Shown: positions 54,882 through 63,706, counted from the first letter of the stretch. The stretch is DNA of 64,000 nucleotides from Paraburkholderia caffeinilytica (GCF_003368325.1 NZ_CP031467.1:868001-932000), one strand, 5' to 3'. Numbers and translations: made by a program. Notes: generated from the letters alone by a model not told the origin.

Positions 54882-57290
54882 CTATCTCCTAGCCGCAACA
54901 TCAACCTCCAGCCCCCCATCCTCCCCCATCCTCACAGTCCCGCGGGAAACATCCCTCCGATACCCATAAAGATCAAACCTCATCACCCCAGGATTGGAAC
55001 TATCCTTAATAAAAGTCCTGCCATTCGTGACCAACGAATTAAACATCTTCACATCACCCGATTCGATCCAGACAAAACTCTTCGCCGCACCGGCAGGCGG
55101 CCTGGCGACAGCAACAGAACCATCGCGCTTGAATTTCAACACCAGACCTTCATCAGTCACCGTGGCGCTCGCCAGCCGCCCCTGCAAAACCGGCGGCGGA
55201 AACACGGTGTACTGATCGAACACCAGTTCGTTACGCTTCAATGCAACACCCTTGCGCGCAAACGGTGTCAACGACGCCAGCGGAATATCCAGTGCCCGCA
55301 ACAACCCCGCCTGCGGCACCCCCAATACCTTCACCGAGGTCGGCTCGTAGACAAGATGCCGCTCGTCCCGGGCCACGATCGTGCCGCTCATCGTCGTCGG
55401 CAGCCACACGCCAGGAAAGTGATTCCACAACTTGATGCCGCCCGTCACTTGCAACTTGCCGTCCACCGGCTTCAACTGCAAATCGTTCAGCGAACGCGGC
55501 TCATAGTCGAGCAGATAGTCGTTGAACAACGCCGCCATCGCGGGCCAAGGTTCGACCACCTCGCCGCCGATGATGCGAATGTCGTACTGGTCGGGATCGT
55601 CGAGATCGACCGGTTGGCCCGGTTTCTTCGGCACCATCTGCGCATCCAGCGAACGCACATGAAAACCGACTCGGCCCGAAACGTAGAAGTCGACATTCTC
55701 GACGTGAATCAGCGGCGCCGATCCGGACGAGTGCCGCTCGTCGCCGAGCGCGGCGCCGGGCGCAGCCATGCTCTGGCCGGAAAACGCCGCACGCGTGCCG
55801 ACCGGCATCGCGCGTGCAATCGACGCCGTCCGCAACGTCTGCGGCACGTGTCGCCACACGAGGCGCGCCTGTGCGAGCGACACCTGTTGTGCGCGAATGA
55901 AGCTGTCGTTAAAGCGCGCGCGCGCACTGCCTATCTGCGTCGACCCTTCCTTCACCGCGCTGGCTAGCATCGGATATGACGGCAAGTGCACGTCCAGCGC
56001 GCCAGCTTCGTCGAAGGTGAAGTAGCCGGCCGCCATCTGCTCGCGGTAGTGGTACAGGTCGAGCACGAACGGCGCGTTCGTATCGAGCGGGGTCAGCGCC
56101 ATGTCGATGTTCATCGGCATCGAACGCATGAACTTCACGTCGCCGCCCTGCACCAGCATGCCGCGCGGCGGCATCGTCGCAGGCCAGTCGATCTTCTGCA
56201 CGGTGTGGTCGTCGAGCGTGAAGCGCACGCCTGCGGCGCTGGCGTCGATCTGCGTGATCGTCATGCGCAACGCGGGCGGCGGTGTGAGTCTGGCCACCTG
56301 CATCACCACGTCGTCGCCGTCGAGACGCGCGATCGGCGTGTCCACCTTCAACAGGTCGGCCATCTTCACGTGCGCGGCCTGCATCAGTTTGTCGGCGCCG
56401 ACACCGGCCACTTCGACGTGACTGGCATGGAACACGAGGTCGTCGGCGTTGCGCATCGACAGCGAGCCGGTCAGCACGATCGGCACCCATGTGTCGCGAT
56501 GCATCTCGCCCGTAATACGCAAGGTGCCGCCGTCTTGCGGCACCACGCGCATATTGCGCAATGGCGAGCCCTGATACTGGAACAGGTAGCGGTCGAAAAT
56601 CGCCGTGAGCCTGGCGCTGTCGAGCGTGACCTCGCCGCGGTGGACGTTGATCGTCACGCTGGTCGGATCGTCGAACACGATCGGCTGGCCGGCGTGCGCA
56701 GGAGTCAGCGTCGCCGCCATATCGTGGATCATGAAGCCGATGTCGCCGGTCACGCGAAAGTCGACGTCGCGCGCGAACATCAACGAACCGTCGATGCCGG
56801 AATCGCGCAGCGTCAACGGACGGCTGCGCTTCTCGGTCATGCCGCTCGCAGCGGGCACACGTGCGGCGACGCGCTGTTCGGCAGCGAGCTGTTTGGCCTT
56901 GGCCAGTTCGAGTGCGGGACGCGATGCGGAGGCGGGTTGATCCGCGCTCGCAACGGCGGCACCGTTCGTCGCGTTGGCGGCGAGTCCCTCATCCGGCCGA
57001 GATCTGGCGGTCCGCGGACTGTCGTTGTCGCTCACGGCGTTCGCTGTCGCGTTCGTTTGTGTCGACGATGCCGATGCAGCATCGCCCGTCGTGGAACTCG
57101 CGTCTGCGCACGCCGACATCAGCAGCGCAGCCGTCACCAGCGCGGCACCGGCGCCGGCACGCATGCGCCACGTTTCTCCAAGCGGCGTTCGCACCGCTCG
57201 GCGCGACAACCTCCTTTGAAGCGACCGGAGCGCGGGCTCGGCCCGCACACTGTCAGCCGATGCTTCGCGCAACGCGTCTGTCTGTTTCAC
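54882..57290 (-). CDS. Predicted lipoprotein with two homologous ~265-residue domains
   Basis: An 802-residue protein of unknown function. The GTG at 57290 follows AGGAGGAG. An ATG at 57164 would start directly at a lipoprotein signal (MRAGAGAALVTAALLMSAC) and is an alternative. The lipobox Cys is residue 61 from the GTG. A low-complexity Ala/Ser/Thr region (62-125) follows. Two domains are clearly related: repeat 1 (~174-435, DVDFRVTGDIGF to GDVKFMRS and YFTFDEAGALDV) and repeat 2 (~530-800, NVDFYVSGRVGF to GDVKMFNS and TVRMGEDGGLEV). It is likely an outer-membrane or periplasmic lipoprotein. The 3' end has G/T-rich third positions beside repeat E. Confidence 0.75.
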   Translation of the reverse strand: MKQTDALREASADSVRAEPALRSLQRRLSRRAVRTPLGETWRMRAGAGAALVTAALLMSACADASSTTGDAASASSTQTNATANAVSDNDSPRTARSRPDEGLAANATNGAAVASADQPASASRPALELAKAKQLAAEQRVAARVPAASGMTEKRSRPLTLRDSGIDGSLMFARDVDFRVTGDIGFMIHDMAATLTPAHAGQPIVFDDPTSVTINVHRGEVTLDSARLTAIFDRYLFQYQGSPLRNMRVVPQDGGTLRITGEMHRDTWVPIVLTGSLSMRNADDLVFHASHVEVAGVGADKLMQAAHVKMADLLKVDTPIARLDGDDVVMQVARLTPPPALRMTITQIDASAAGVRFTLDDHTVQKIDWPATMPPRGMLVQGGDVKFMRSMPMNIDMALTPLDTNAPFVLDLYHYREQMAAGYFTFDEAGALDVHLPSYPMLASAVKEGSTQIGSARARFNDSFIRAQQVSLAQARLVWRHVPQTLRTASIARAMPVGTRAAFSGQSMAAPGAALGDERHSSGSAPLIHVENVDFYVSGRVGFHVRSLDAQMVPKKPGQPVDLDDPDQYDIRIIGGEVVEPWPAMAALFNDYLLDYEPRSLNDLQLKPVDGKLQVTGGIKLWNHFPGVWLPTTMSGTIVARDERHLVYEPTSVKVLGVPQAGLLRALDIPLASLTPFARKGVALKRNELVFDQYTVFPPPVLQGRLASATVTDEGLVLKFKRDGSVAVARPPAGAAKSFVWIESGDVKMFNSLVTNGRTFIKDSSNPGVMRFDLYGYRRDVSRGTVRMGEDGGLEVDVAARR

Positions 57291-57724
57291 GATGTCTCCT
57301 CCTGAAGCCGCTGCGCGTCTTTCGCGCGCCCGGCACGGCATGGTCGGTCGCACATACGCCGGCTTTAAACACCGCGTCGCCGTTGCGCGCCTTTGACCTG
57401 ATTGTCTTGATTTGTCGGCGCGCTGCCGACAAGATTTCTGGAGGACGCTCACCAAACGATCAAGCGTTTGAATCGTTAGAACAAGTCGTTGGGAAGCCCC
57501 ACGCGTCGGCCTTGAGCGACCTGTACGCAAACGGGATTCAAACGGCATCCTGGGCGGGACTCGAGCGCGGAATGAGGGGCGCGTGCATAGCGCAGTGCGT
57601 GACGCGCACGTCAGGACAGCAAAATGGTCGCAATCTTGAATGCGGCGCTGCAATAAGGCCATAGCAAGACACCCGCCATGGACGCTGCGGTTCGGCCTTG
57701 CGAAACCGGGCTTGGGCATCGCCC
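57291..57724. other. Intergenic region upstream of the lipoprotein gene
   Basis: About 430 bp with no convincing gene between the livF end and the lipoprotein start, both on the minus strand. It should hold the lipoprotein promoter, but I saw no good hexamer pair. The only structure is the inverted repeat at 57412-57432. Confidence 0.5.
57412..57432. other. 8-bp inverted repeat upstream of the lipoprotein gene
   Basis: TTGTCGGC-N5-GCCGACAA is a perfect palindrome 122 nt upstream of the lipoprotein start. It could be an operator or, less likely, the livF terminator. No T-tract follows. Confidence 0.4.
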
Positions 57725-58438
57725 CTACCCCACGCCCAGCCATTCCTGCATGACGTCCGGGCGCGTCACAAGCGACGCGAGCGCATCATCGAAGACAATT
57801 TCGCCGTGCCCCATCACCGCAACCCGGCTGGCGATGTCTTGCGCAATGACGAGCCGTTGTTCGATCAGCAGCATCGCCACGCCGCGATCACGCAGCATCC
57901 GCAGACAGTGCGCGACCTGCCCCATCACCTGGCTGGCCAACCCCTCGCCGGGTTCGTCGATAACCAGCAGATCGGGGTCGCCGAGCAAGGCCCGGGCGAG
58001 CGTGAGCATCTGTTGTTCACCGCCCGATAACACGCCGGCCCGCGTGCGCTTTCGTTCGCGCAGGACAGGGAACAGTTCGTACGCGTCGTCGAGGGCAAAG
58101 CGCGGTATGCGGCCGCGAGCGCGCGGCACCACACCGAGTTGCAGATTCTCATGGACGCTCAGCGTCGGAAAAATGTCGCGATGCTCAGGCACGTAAGCGA
58201 GCCCCAGGCGAGCGATCTCGAAGGTGCGCAGGCCGCCGAGTGCATAGCCGGCAAACCGCAACTCGCCCTCGCTGCGCACGAGGCCCATGATGGCGCGCGC
58301 CAGCGTCGAGCGTCCGGAGCCGTTGCGCCCGACCAGGGCGACGACTTCGCCGGCGTCGATCCGCAAATTGACGCCGTGCAGGGCCTGACTCGCGCCGTAC
58401 CAGGCGTTCAGGTGCTGGATGTCGAGCAAGGCGGTCAT
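57725..58438 (-). CDS. livF: Branched-chain amino acid-type ABC transporter ATPase LivF
   Basis: A 237-residue ABC ATPase of the LivF family, last gene of a livHMGF run. The signature LSGGEQQ, Walker B LLVIDEPGEGLA and switch His-equivalent Gln in LLIEQ are normal for LivF. The Walker A motif reads GRNGSGRST at residues 37-45, with Arg43 where a lysine is nearly invariant. A GEGLA sequence in place of the usual GLA-containing motif fits LivF. Start overlaps the livG stop codon by 4 nt. ATP hydrolysis by this subunit may be altered. Confidence 0.9.
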   Translation of the reverse strand: MTALLDIQHLNAWYGASQALHGVNLRIDAGEVVALVGRNGSGRSTLARAIMGLVRSEGELRFAGYALGGLRTFEIARLGLAYVPEHRDIFPTLSVHENLQLGVVPRARGRIPRFALDDAYELFPVLRERKRTRAGVLSGGEQQMLTLARALLGDPDLLVIDEPGEGLASQVMGQVAHCLRMLRDRGVAMLLIEQRLVIAQDIASRVAVMGHGEIVFDDALASLVTRPDVMQEWLGVG

Positions 58439-59187
58439 GTGCGGACGTTGTCGCCGAGATAGGCGGCGCGCACCGCCGCATCCGCGCGAATCGCCGCCGG
58501 CGTGCCGGTCGCGATGATGCGGCCTTGCACCAGCACCGACACGCGGTCGGCGATCGCAAACACGGCATCCATGTCGTGCTCGACCATCAGCAGCGTACGG
58601 CCGGCGGTGGTCGCGCGAATCAGTTCGATGGCGCGCGCCGCTTCGGCGCGGTTCATGCCGGCGGTGGGCTCATCGAGCAGCAAGGTGTGCGCGCCGCCTG
58701 CAAGCGCCAGACCGAGGTCGAGCGCACGTTGTTCGGCATAGCTGAGTGTGCCGGCCTGGATATGTCTGCGCGCACTCAGTCCCACGGCTTCGAGCACCTG
58801 GTCGGCGCGGGCATCGACCGTGCGTGAGCCGCTGAAACGCTGCCACCAGCGCGTGCGGTCGCGCTCGGCCAGCATCGCCGCGCAGCGCAGGTTGTCGAAC
58901 ACGCTGAGGCGAGCGAACACGCTGGTGGTCTGGAAGCTGCGCGCGAGGCCGCGGCGCGTGATCGCGGCCGGCGCAAGACGCGTGATCTCCGCGCCGAACA
59001 GATCGATGCGCCCGGCATTCGGCCGCGCGCCGCCGGCGATCAGATTGAAAAGCGTCGACTTGCCCGCGCCGTTCGGACCAATCAATGCGTGGCGCTCACC
59101 GGGCTCGATAGCAAGATCGACGCCGCGCAGAATCTGCGTGGCGCCGAAGCGCTTTTCGACGCCGTAGACGGCGAGAGCCGGGATCAT
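58435..59187 (-). CDS. livG: Branched-chain amino acid-type ABC transporter ATPase LivG
   Basis: A 250-residue ABC ATPase. Walker A is canonical (GPNGAGKST, residues 37-45), the signature is the LivG-type LSYAEQR, Walker B is LLLDEPTAGMN and the switch region is MVEHDMD. The start at 59187 overlaps the livM stop codon (ATGA). The open frame extends far upstream inside livM in another frame and is not real there. It pairs with LivF, whose Walker A lysine is missing. Confidence 0.93.
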   Translation of the reverse strand: MIPALAVYGVEKRFGATQILRGVDLAIEPGERHALIGPNGAGKSTLFNLIAGGARPNAGRIDLFGAEITRLAPAAITRRGLARSFQTTSVFARLSVFDNLRCAAMLAERDRTRWWQRFSGSRTVDARADQVLEAVGLSARRHIQAGTLSYAEQRALDLGLALAGGAHTLLLDEPTAGMNRAEAARAIELIRATTAGRTLLMVEHDMDAVFAIADRVSVLVQGRIIATGTPAAIRADAAVRAAYLGDNVRT

Positions 59188-60473
59188 CGCGCATCTCCGG
59201 TAAGCGGCGTGGCGCTGGCGTGAACGGCAAGACGCGCTCGCGCGCGAACCGCGTAGTGCGCCGCGAGTGCGCCTGGCGCGGCCAGCATGAACACCGCGAC
59301 GCCGAGCCAAAGATGCGGCGAGGCCGTCTCCAGCGGCACGCCAAAGACGCTGAAAGCCGCGCCGTCGCCCGCACTGAATTGCACGGCATAAGCCCATTGC
59401 ACCGCGAGCACGACGGCCAGCGTCCATAGCACCGCTGAGGCCGCGCCCCATAAATACGCCTTGCCGCACACGCGCCAACCGTAGGCGGCGACGCGCGCCG
59501 TGTGCCGCTGCGCGAAGCCCGCCAATCCATCCGGCGACGCCACCACGATCACGACAAAGAACAGCCCCAGATAGAACAGCCAGGCCCGCGTCACGCTCGC
59601 CACCGCGACGCTGAAAAACGTCAGGACGATCGCACCCGCGACCGGTCCGAAAAACGCCGCCGTGCCGCCGATCACCGTCGCGATCAGCACGGCGCCCGAG
59701 CGCATCGTGCCGACGCTTTCCGTCGACACCAGTTCGACATTGATCAGCCCCAGGGTGCCGGCAATGCCCGCAAAAAACGCCGACATCACCACCACGCCAT
59801 AGCGGATGCGGCGTGGATAGCAACCGATCGCGGCAGCGCGCGCCGGATTGTCGCGCACGGCATTGGCGAGCCGCATGAACGGTGTGCGCGACAACGCGAA
59901 CATGGCTGCGCACGCCAGCACGCACCACAACGCGATCAGCGCGTACGCCTCGCGCGCCGGGCCGAAGCTCCAGCTTGCGAGCATCGGCCCGCTCGCGCGA
60001 TCGATCGGCACGCCGGCCTCGCCGCCGAACCAGTCGGGCAGCGTCCATGCAGCCGCCGCGACGAGTTCGCCGATGCCGAGCGTGATCATCGCGAAGGCCG
60101 TCCCGGCACGCCGTGTCGACACAAAACCGAACAACGCCCCGCACAATGCGCCGCCCATGCCGCCGATCAATGGCAGCAGCATCAACGGCACGCCGATGCG
60201 ATTGAACACTTGCGCCGCGATAAGCGCGCCGAGGCCGGAATAAGCGGCATGTCCGAACGACAGCAAACCCGTTTCGCCGAGCAGCAAGTTGTACGAGAGC
60301 GCGAATACGATCATCGTCGCGGTCTGTGCGAGATAGGCGAGGAGCCAGCTTTGCGGCCAGACAAAAGGCGGCACAGAGAGGAACAGGACGAGCGCGAGCC
60401 ATGGCGCGAACCTGCGCAACGCCGAGCGCGACGCGGTTGCCGGCACCGCGAAGTTGTCGGGCGGCTCACGCAT
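59184..60473 (-). CDS. livM: Branched-chain amino acid-type ABC transporter permease LivM
   Basis: A 429-residue inner-membrane permease of the LivM family. The diagnostic LLLGETGLLSFGHAAYSGLGA region is near residue 80, and the GGTAAFFGPVAGAIVLTFF segment near the end of the core. After the usual end at PDGLAGF there are ~105 more residues with two extra hydrophobic helices (about 345-365 and 385-405). The ATG at 60473 overlaps the livH end by 8 nt; the longer frame to 60527 is not used. Confidence 0.9.
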   Translation of the reverse strand: MREPPDNFAVPATASRSALRRFAPWLALVLFLSVPPFVWPQSWLLAYLAQTATMIVFALSYNLLLGETGLLSFGHAAYSGLGALIAAQVFNRIGVPLMLLPLIGGMGGALCGALFGFVSTRRAGTAFAMITLGIGELVAAAAWTLPDWFGGEAGVPIDRASGPMLASWSFGPAREAYALIALWCVLACAAMFALSRTPFMRLANAVRDNPARAAAIGCYPRRIRYGVVVMSAFFAGIAGTLGLINVELVSTESVGTMRSGAVLIATVIGGTAAFFGPVAGAIVLTFFSVAVASVTRAWLFYLGLFFVVIVVASPDGLAGFAQRHTARVAAYGWRVCGKAYLWGAASAVLWTLAVVLAVQWAYAVQFSAGDGAAFSVFGVPLETASPHLWLGVAVFMLAAPGALAAHYAVRARARLAVHASATPLTGDAR

Positions 60474-61404
60474 GATCGTCACGCCGTCCGAACAGTCCGC
60501 GCGGGCGCAGCGCGAGCATGGCGACAAGCAGCAGATAGGGAATCAACGGGGCGAGCTGCGCCAGCGTCAGCGCGTCCCATGCGGCCGGCAGCGCGCCCCC
60601 GAATACTGCCGTGAGATCGCCCAACGACACGTCGCTCGCCACCGCGAAAGTTTGCAGGCACCCGACGATCAGCGACGCCGCCAATGCCCCGCTCAACGAG
60701 CCCAGTCCGCCGATCACGACCACCACGAATACGATCGAGCCGAGCGACTCCGCCATCGACGGTTCGATCACGAAGAGCGGCGCGCCGATCACGCCGGCCA
60801 ACGCGGCCAGCGCCGTGCCCGCCGCGAACACGCCGGTGAACACGCGCGGCACGTTGTGGCCGAGCGCCTCGACAGCGCTCGCATGCGTGAGCGCGGCGCG
60901 TACGATCAGCCCTGCCTTCGACACGCGCAGCACCGCGTAGAGCACGGCCAGCATCGCCAGCGACACCGCCATCATGAAGGCGCGATAGCGTGCGAAGGCC
61001 GCGCCGTAGACGGTGAACAACGGTCCTTCGAGCGCGGCGGGAACCGTCGCGCCAAGCGGACTCAGGCCCCAGCCGAGCTTGACCAGCTCGCCGAGCAGAT
61101 ACGCGGCGCCGAAAGTCAGCAGCAGCTCGGGGAGATGACCGTGCACACGCACGCGGCGCAGCAGCCAGCGCTCCAGCCCCGCGCCGATCAAGCCGACGAT
61201 CAGCGGCGCGATCACGAGCGCCCCCCAGAAACCCGCATGCACCGCCACTGAAAAGCCGACGTACGCGCCGAGCATGTAGAAGCTCGCGTGCGCGAAATTC
61301 AGCACGCCGAGCATGCTGAAAATCAGTGTCAGGCCCGCTGACAGCATGAACAGCAGCAGGCCGTAACTGAGGCCGTTGAGCAGATTGATGACGAACGACT
61401 GCAC
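60466..61404 (-). CDS. livH: Branched-chain amino acid-type ABC transporter permease LivH
   Basis: A 312-residue inner-membrane permease of the LivH family. The N-terminal LLNGLSYGLLLFMLSAGLTLIFSMLGVLNFAHASFYMLGAY and the later VVVIGGLGSLSGALAASLIVG segments are diagnostic. It is the first transporter gene of the unit, 4 nt after the thioesterase stop codon. No periplasmic binding protein gene accompanies the cluster, so the substrate is uncertain; branched-chain amino acids, urea or aromatic acids are all possible. Confidence 0.92.
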   Translation of the reverse strand: MQSFVINLLNGLSYGLLLFMLSAGLTLIFSMLGVLNFAHASFYMLGAYVGFSVAVHAGFWGALVIAPLIVGLIGAGLERWLLRRVRVHGHLPELLLTFGAAYLLGELVKLGWGLSPLGATVPAALEGPLFTVYGAAFARYRAFMMAVSLAMLAVLYAVLRVSKAGLIVRAALTHASAVEALGHNVPRVFTGVFAAGTALAALAGVIGAPLFVIEPSMAESLGSIVFVVVVIGGLGSLSGALAASLIVGCLQTFAVASDVSLGDLTAVFGGALPAAWDALTLAQLAPLIPYLLLVAMLALRPRGLFGRRDDHA

Positions 61405-61408
61405 GCGC

Positions 61409-61858
61409 CTATTCCGCCTGCACAGCGACGGTCAGCGGCTCGAGCGCCACGCGCAGGTCGGCGGGCAAGGTCACCGGGCGACGCGTGACGCGATCCACAT
61501 ACACGTGCACGAAATGGCCCTGTGCGGCGGGTCGATCGTCGCCCTCCTTGAAGAGGCCCACTTCATAACGCACACTCGATGTGCCGAGCCGCACGACCCG
61601 CAAGCCTGCTTCGACGCGCTCGGGAAACACCAGCGGTGCGAAGTAACTGCAATGCGTCTCGACCACGAGGCCGATCGTCGCGCCATGCTCGAAATCGAGC
61701 ACGCCGGCGCGGATCAGATACTCGTTCACCACCGTGTCGAAGTAGCTGTAGTAGACGACATTGTTGACGTGGCCGTAGACGTCGTTGTCCATCCAGCGTG
61801 TGGTGATCGGCAGGAAATGCGGATAGGCGCTGCGCGCGGCGGCTGTGGGCTTGTTCAT
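61409..61858 (-). CDS. Acyl-CoA thioesterase, 4HBT family
   Basis: A 149-residue hotdog-fold thioesterase, a different member of the family from that at 2714. The active-site signature [21 protein letters not shown] carries the conserved Asp at about residue 26. It hydrolyses acyl-CoA esters; the substrate is unknown. The ATG lies 3 nt after the Nudix stop codon, and livH starts 4 nt after its own stop codon. It is therefore the middle of a Nudix-thioesterase-livHMGF operon. Confidence 0.88.
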   Translation of the reverse strand: MNKPTAAARSAYPHFLPITTRWMDNDVYGHVNNVVYYSYFDTVVNEYLIRAGVLDFEHGATIGLVVETHCSYFAPLVFPERVEAGLRVVRLGTSSVRYEVGLFKEGDDRPAAQGHFVHVYVDRVTRRPVTLPADLRVALEPLTVAVQAE

Positions 61859-61861
61859 CGT

Positions 61862-62392
61862 TTATTGCCCCGGCTTTTCGACGAACTCGAACGGCAAGCC
61901 ACGCCGCCGCATCCATTCGCCGAGCGCCTGACCGGTGCCCGCGCGCCACGGCCGCAGTTTGGCCGGCTCGACCAGCCGGTACTCGAGCAATTCCGGCGAC
62001 AGCGCGACTGTCCCGTACGCCTTCACGTGATACGCGATGATCAGTTCGTTTTTGCGGATGAATTCGTACACGCCGATCAGCTCGACCGTCTCCGCGTGCA
62101 GCGAGGTCTCTTCGAGCACTTCGCGGGCAATGCCTTCTTCCGGGGTCTCGCCGTTTTCCAGAAAGCCGGTGATCAGCGCGAACATGCCTTCCGGCCATGC
62201 CGCATTGCGCGCGAGCAGGATCTTGCCCTCGTACTCGACGATCGCGGCCACCACCGGCAGCGGATTGTTCCAGTGGACGTAGCCGCATTCCGTATCGGGA
62301 CAGCTCTGGCGGATCCGGCCGCCTTCGTGTTCGGCATCGACGCGCTCGATCAAAGGCGTGGCGCAGCGCGGACAAAATCGGTATTCGGTCAT
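61862..62392 (-). CDS. Nudix hydrolase with N-terminal zinc ribbon
   Basis: A 176-residue pyrophosphohydrolase. The N-terminal zinc ribbon has Cys7, Cys10, Cys31 and Cys36. The Nudix box runs from Gly76 to about residue 98 (GFLENGETPEEGIAREVLEE), with the metal-binding REVLEE intact; the usual Gly after it is Ser. Zinc-ribbon Nudix proteins include NudC-like NADH and RNA-cap hydrolases, but this one is shorter and lacks the SQPWPFPxS motif, so the substrate is open. First gene of the operon leading into livHMGF. Confidence 0.87.
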   Translation of the reverse strand: MTEYRFCPRCATPLIERVDAEHEGGRIRQSCPDTECGYVHWNNPLPVVAAIVEYEGKILLARNAAWPEGMFALITGFLENGETPEEGIAREVLEETSLHAETVELIGVYEFIRKNELIIAYHVKAYGTVALSPELLEYRLVEPAKLRPWRAGTGQALGEWMRRRGLPFEFVEKPGQ

Positions 62393-62498
62393 GGCGAGTG
62401 GGTCGTCTCTTATGGTTTGCGTACGGCGTTGTTCAGTGTCGAATGGGGTGCCGCTGGTTCAGCGCGTGGTGCGCGGTCCTGTTTGCACGCCTGGCTCC

Positions 62499-62634
62499 AG
62501 CTTTCGGCTCAAGCTTCGGGTTCAAGCTTCGGGCTCTCGCTTCTGGGGCCAGCTTTCGGCTCAAACTTCGAGCTCAAACTTCGAGTTCAAGCTTCCGGCT
62601 CAAGCTTTCGGGTTCAACCTTCCGGCTCAAGCTC
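62499..62634. repeat. Degenerate 12-14 bp tandem repeat
   Basis: About ten to eleven degenerate units of a CAAGCTTCGGGCT-like sequence follow one another, several containing the palindrome AAGCTT or AGCTT. They lie between the threonine aldolase stop codon and the Nudix start on the minus strand. Frames through it read Ser/Leu/Lys/Arg repeats and are not called as genes. Confidence 0.85.
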
Positions 62635-62674
62635 GCGGTCCCAACCAGATCGAAGACGCGCAGCCCATGCTGCT

Positions 62675-63706
62675 TCAGACCAGGCACAGCTCGCGCACTT
62701 CCGCGGCGAAACGCTCGACGGTTTCCGGCTGCGTGTCCCAGGCGCACATCAGCCGGCAGCCGCCCGCGCCGATGAACTCGTAGAACTTCCAGCCGCGCGC
62801 GCGCATTGCCTTGGCGGCTTGCGCGGGCAATTGCGCAAAGACCGCGTTCGATTCTCGCGGAAACATGATGCTCACGCCTGGAATTTCCTGCAACCGCGTT
62901 TGCAGCAGCTCCGCCATCGCATTCGCGTGACGCCCATTGCGCAGCCAGACGTCGTTGTCCAGCAGTCCGAGCCACGGCGCCGAGATGAAGCGCATTTTCG
63001 AGGCAAGCTGGCCGGCCTGCTTCAGACGGTAGGCGAAATCGTCGGCGAGCGACCGGTCGAAGAACACCACCGCCTCACCGACCGGCAAACCGTTCTTGGT
63101 CCCGCCGAAACACAACACGTCGACGCCCGCGCGCCACGTGATCTCGGACGGATGCACGTCGAGCGCCGCGACCGCATTCGCAAAACGCGCGCCGTCCATG
63201 TGCACTTTCAGATGACGCCGCTTGGCGATCGCCGCGATCGCGCGCACTTCCTCGACGGTGTAGACGGTGCCCACTTCCGTCGATTGGGTCAGCGTGACGA
63301 CCTTTGGCTTCGGGTAATGAATATCGGCGCGGCGCGTGACGACCGCTTCGATCGCATCCGGCGTGAGCTTGCCGCCGACACCCGGGGCGGTCAGCAGCTT
63401 TGAGCCGCCGGAGAAGAATTCCGGGCCGCCGCATTCATCGGTTTCGATGTGCGCGAGTTCGTGGCAGATCACCGAGTGATACGACTGGCATAACGATGCC
63501 AGCGCCAGCGAATTGGCGGCCGTGCCGTTGAACACGAAAAACACTTCGCAATCGGTCTGGAACAGCTCCCGCAGGCGGTCGCAAACCTGGTTGGTCCAGG
63601 AGTCGTCGCCGTAAGCGGGTTCGTGACCGCTGTGGTTGGCGGCGATCAGCGCGTTGAGCGCTTCGGGACAGATGCCGGCGTAGTTGTCGGACGCGAAATG
63701 TTGCAT
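62675..63706 (-). CDS. ltaE: Low-specificity L-threonine aldolase
   Basis: A 343-residue PLP enzyme that cleaves threonine and allo-threonine to glycine and acetaldehyde. The SDNYAG N-terminus, HIETDECGGPEFFSG, HMDGARFANA and Lys204 in FGGTKNGLPVGE (the PLP lysine) follow the family in order. The ATG at 63706 is preferred to a GTG at 63736 because the family begins near SDN. The ribosome-binding site is weak for both. Transcribed toward the Nudix-liv operon but separated from it by 282 bp including the repeat. Confidence 0.92.
   Translation of the reverse strand: MQHFASDNYAGICPEALNALIAANHSGHEPAYGDDSWTNQVCDRLRELFQTDCEVFFVFNGTAANSLALASLCQSYHSVICHELAHIETDECGGPEFFSGGSKLLTAPGVGGKLTPDAIEAVVTRRADIHYPKPKVVTLTQSTEVGTVYTVEEVRAIAAIAKRRHLKVHMDGARFANAVAALDVHPSEITWRAGVDVLCFGGTKNGLPVGEAVVFFDRSLADDFAYRLKQAGQLASKMRFISAPWLGLLDNDVWLRNGRHANAMAELLQTRLQEIPGVSIMFPRESNAVFAQLPAQAAKAMRARGWKFYEFIGAGGCRLMCAWDTQPETVERFAAEVRELCLV

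Noticed and set aside
58435..60402. A 655-residue minus-strand open frame that ends with LivG
   Set aside because: Only the last 250 residues are LivG. The upstream part is livM read in another frame, with no stop by chance in GC-rich DNA.
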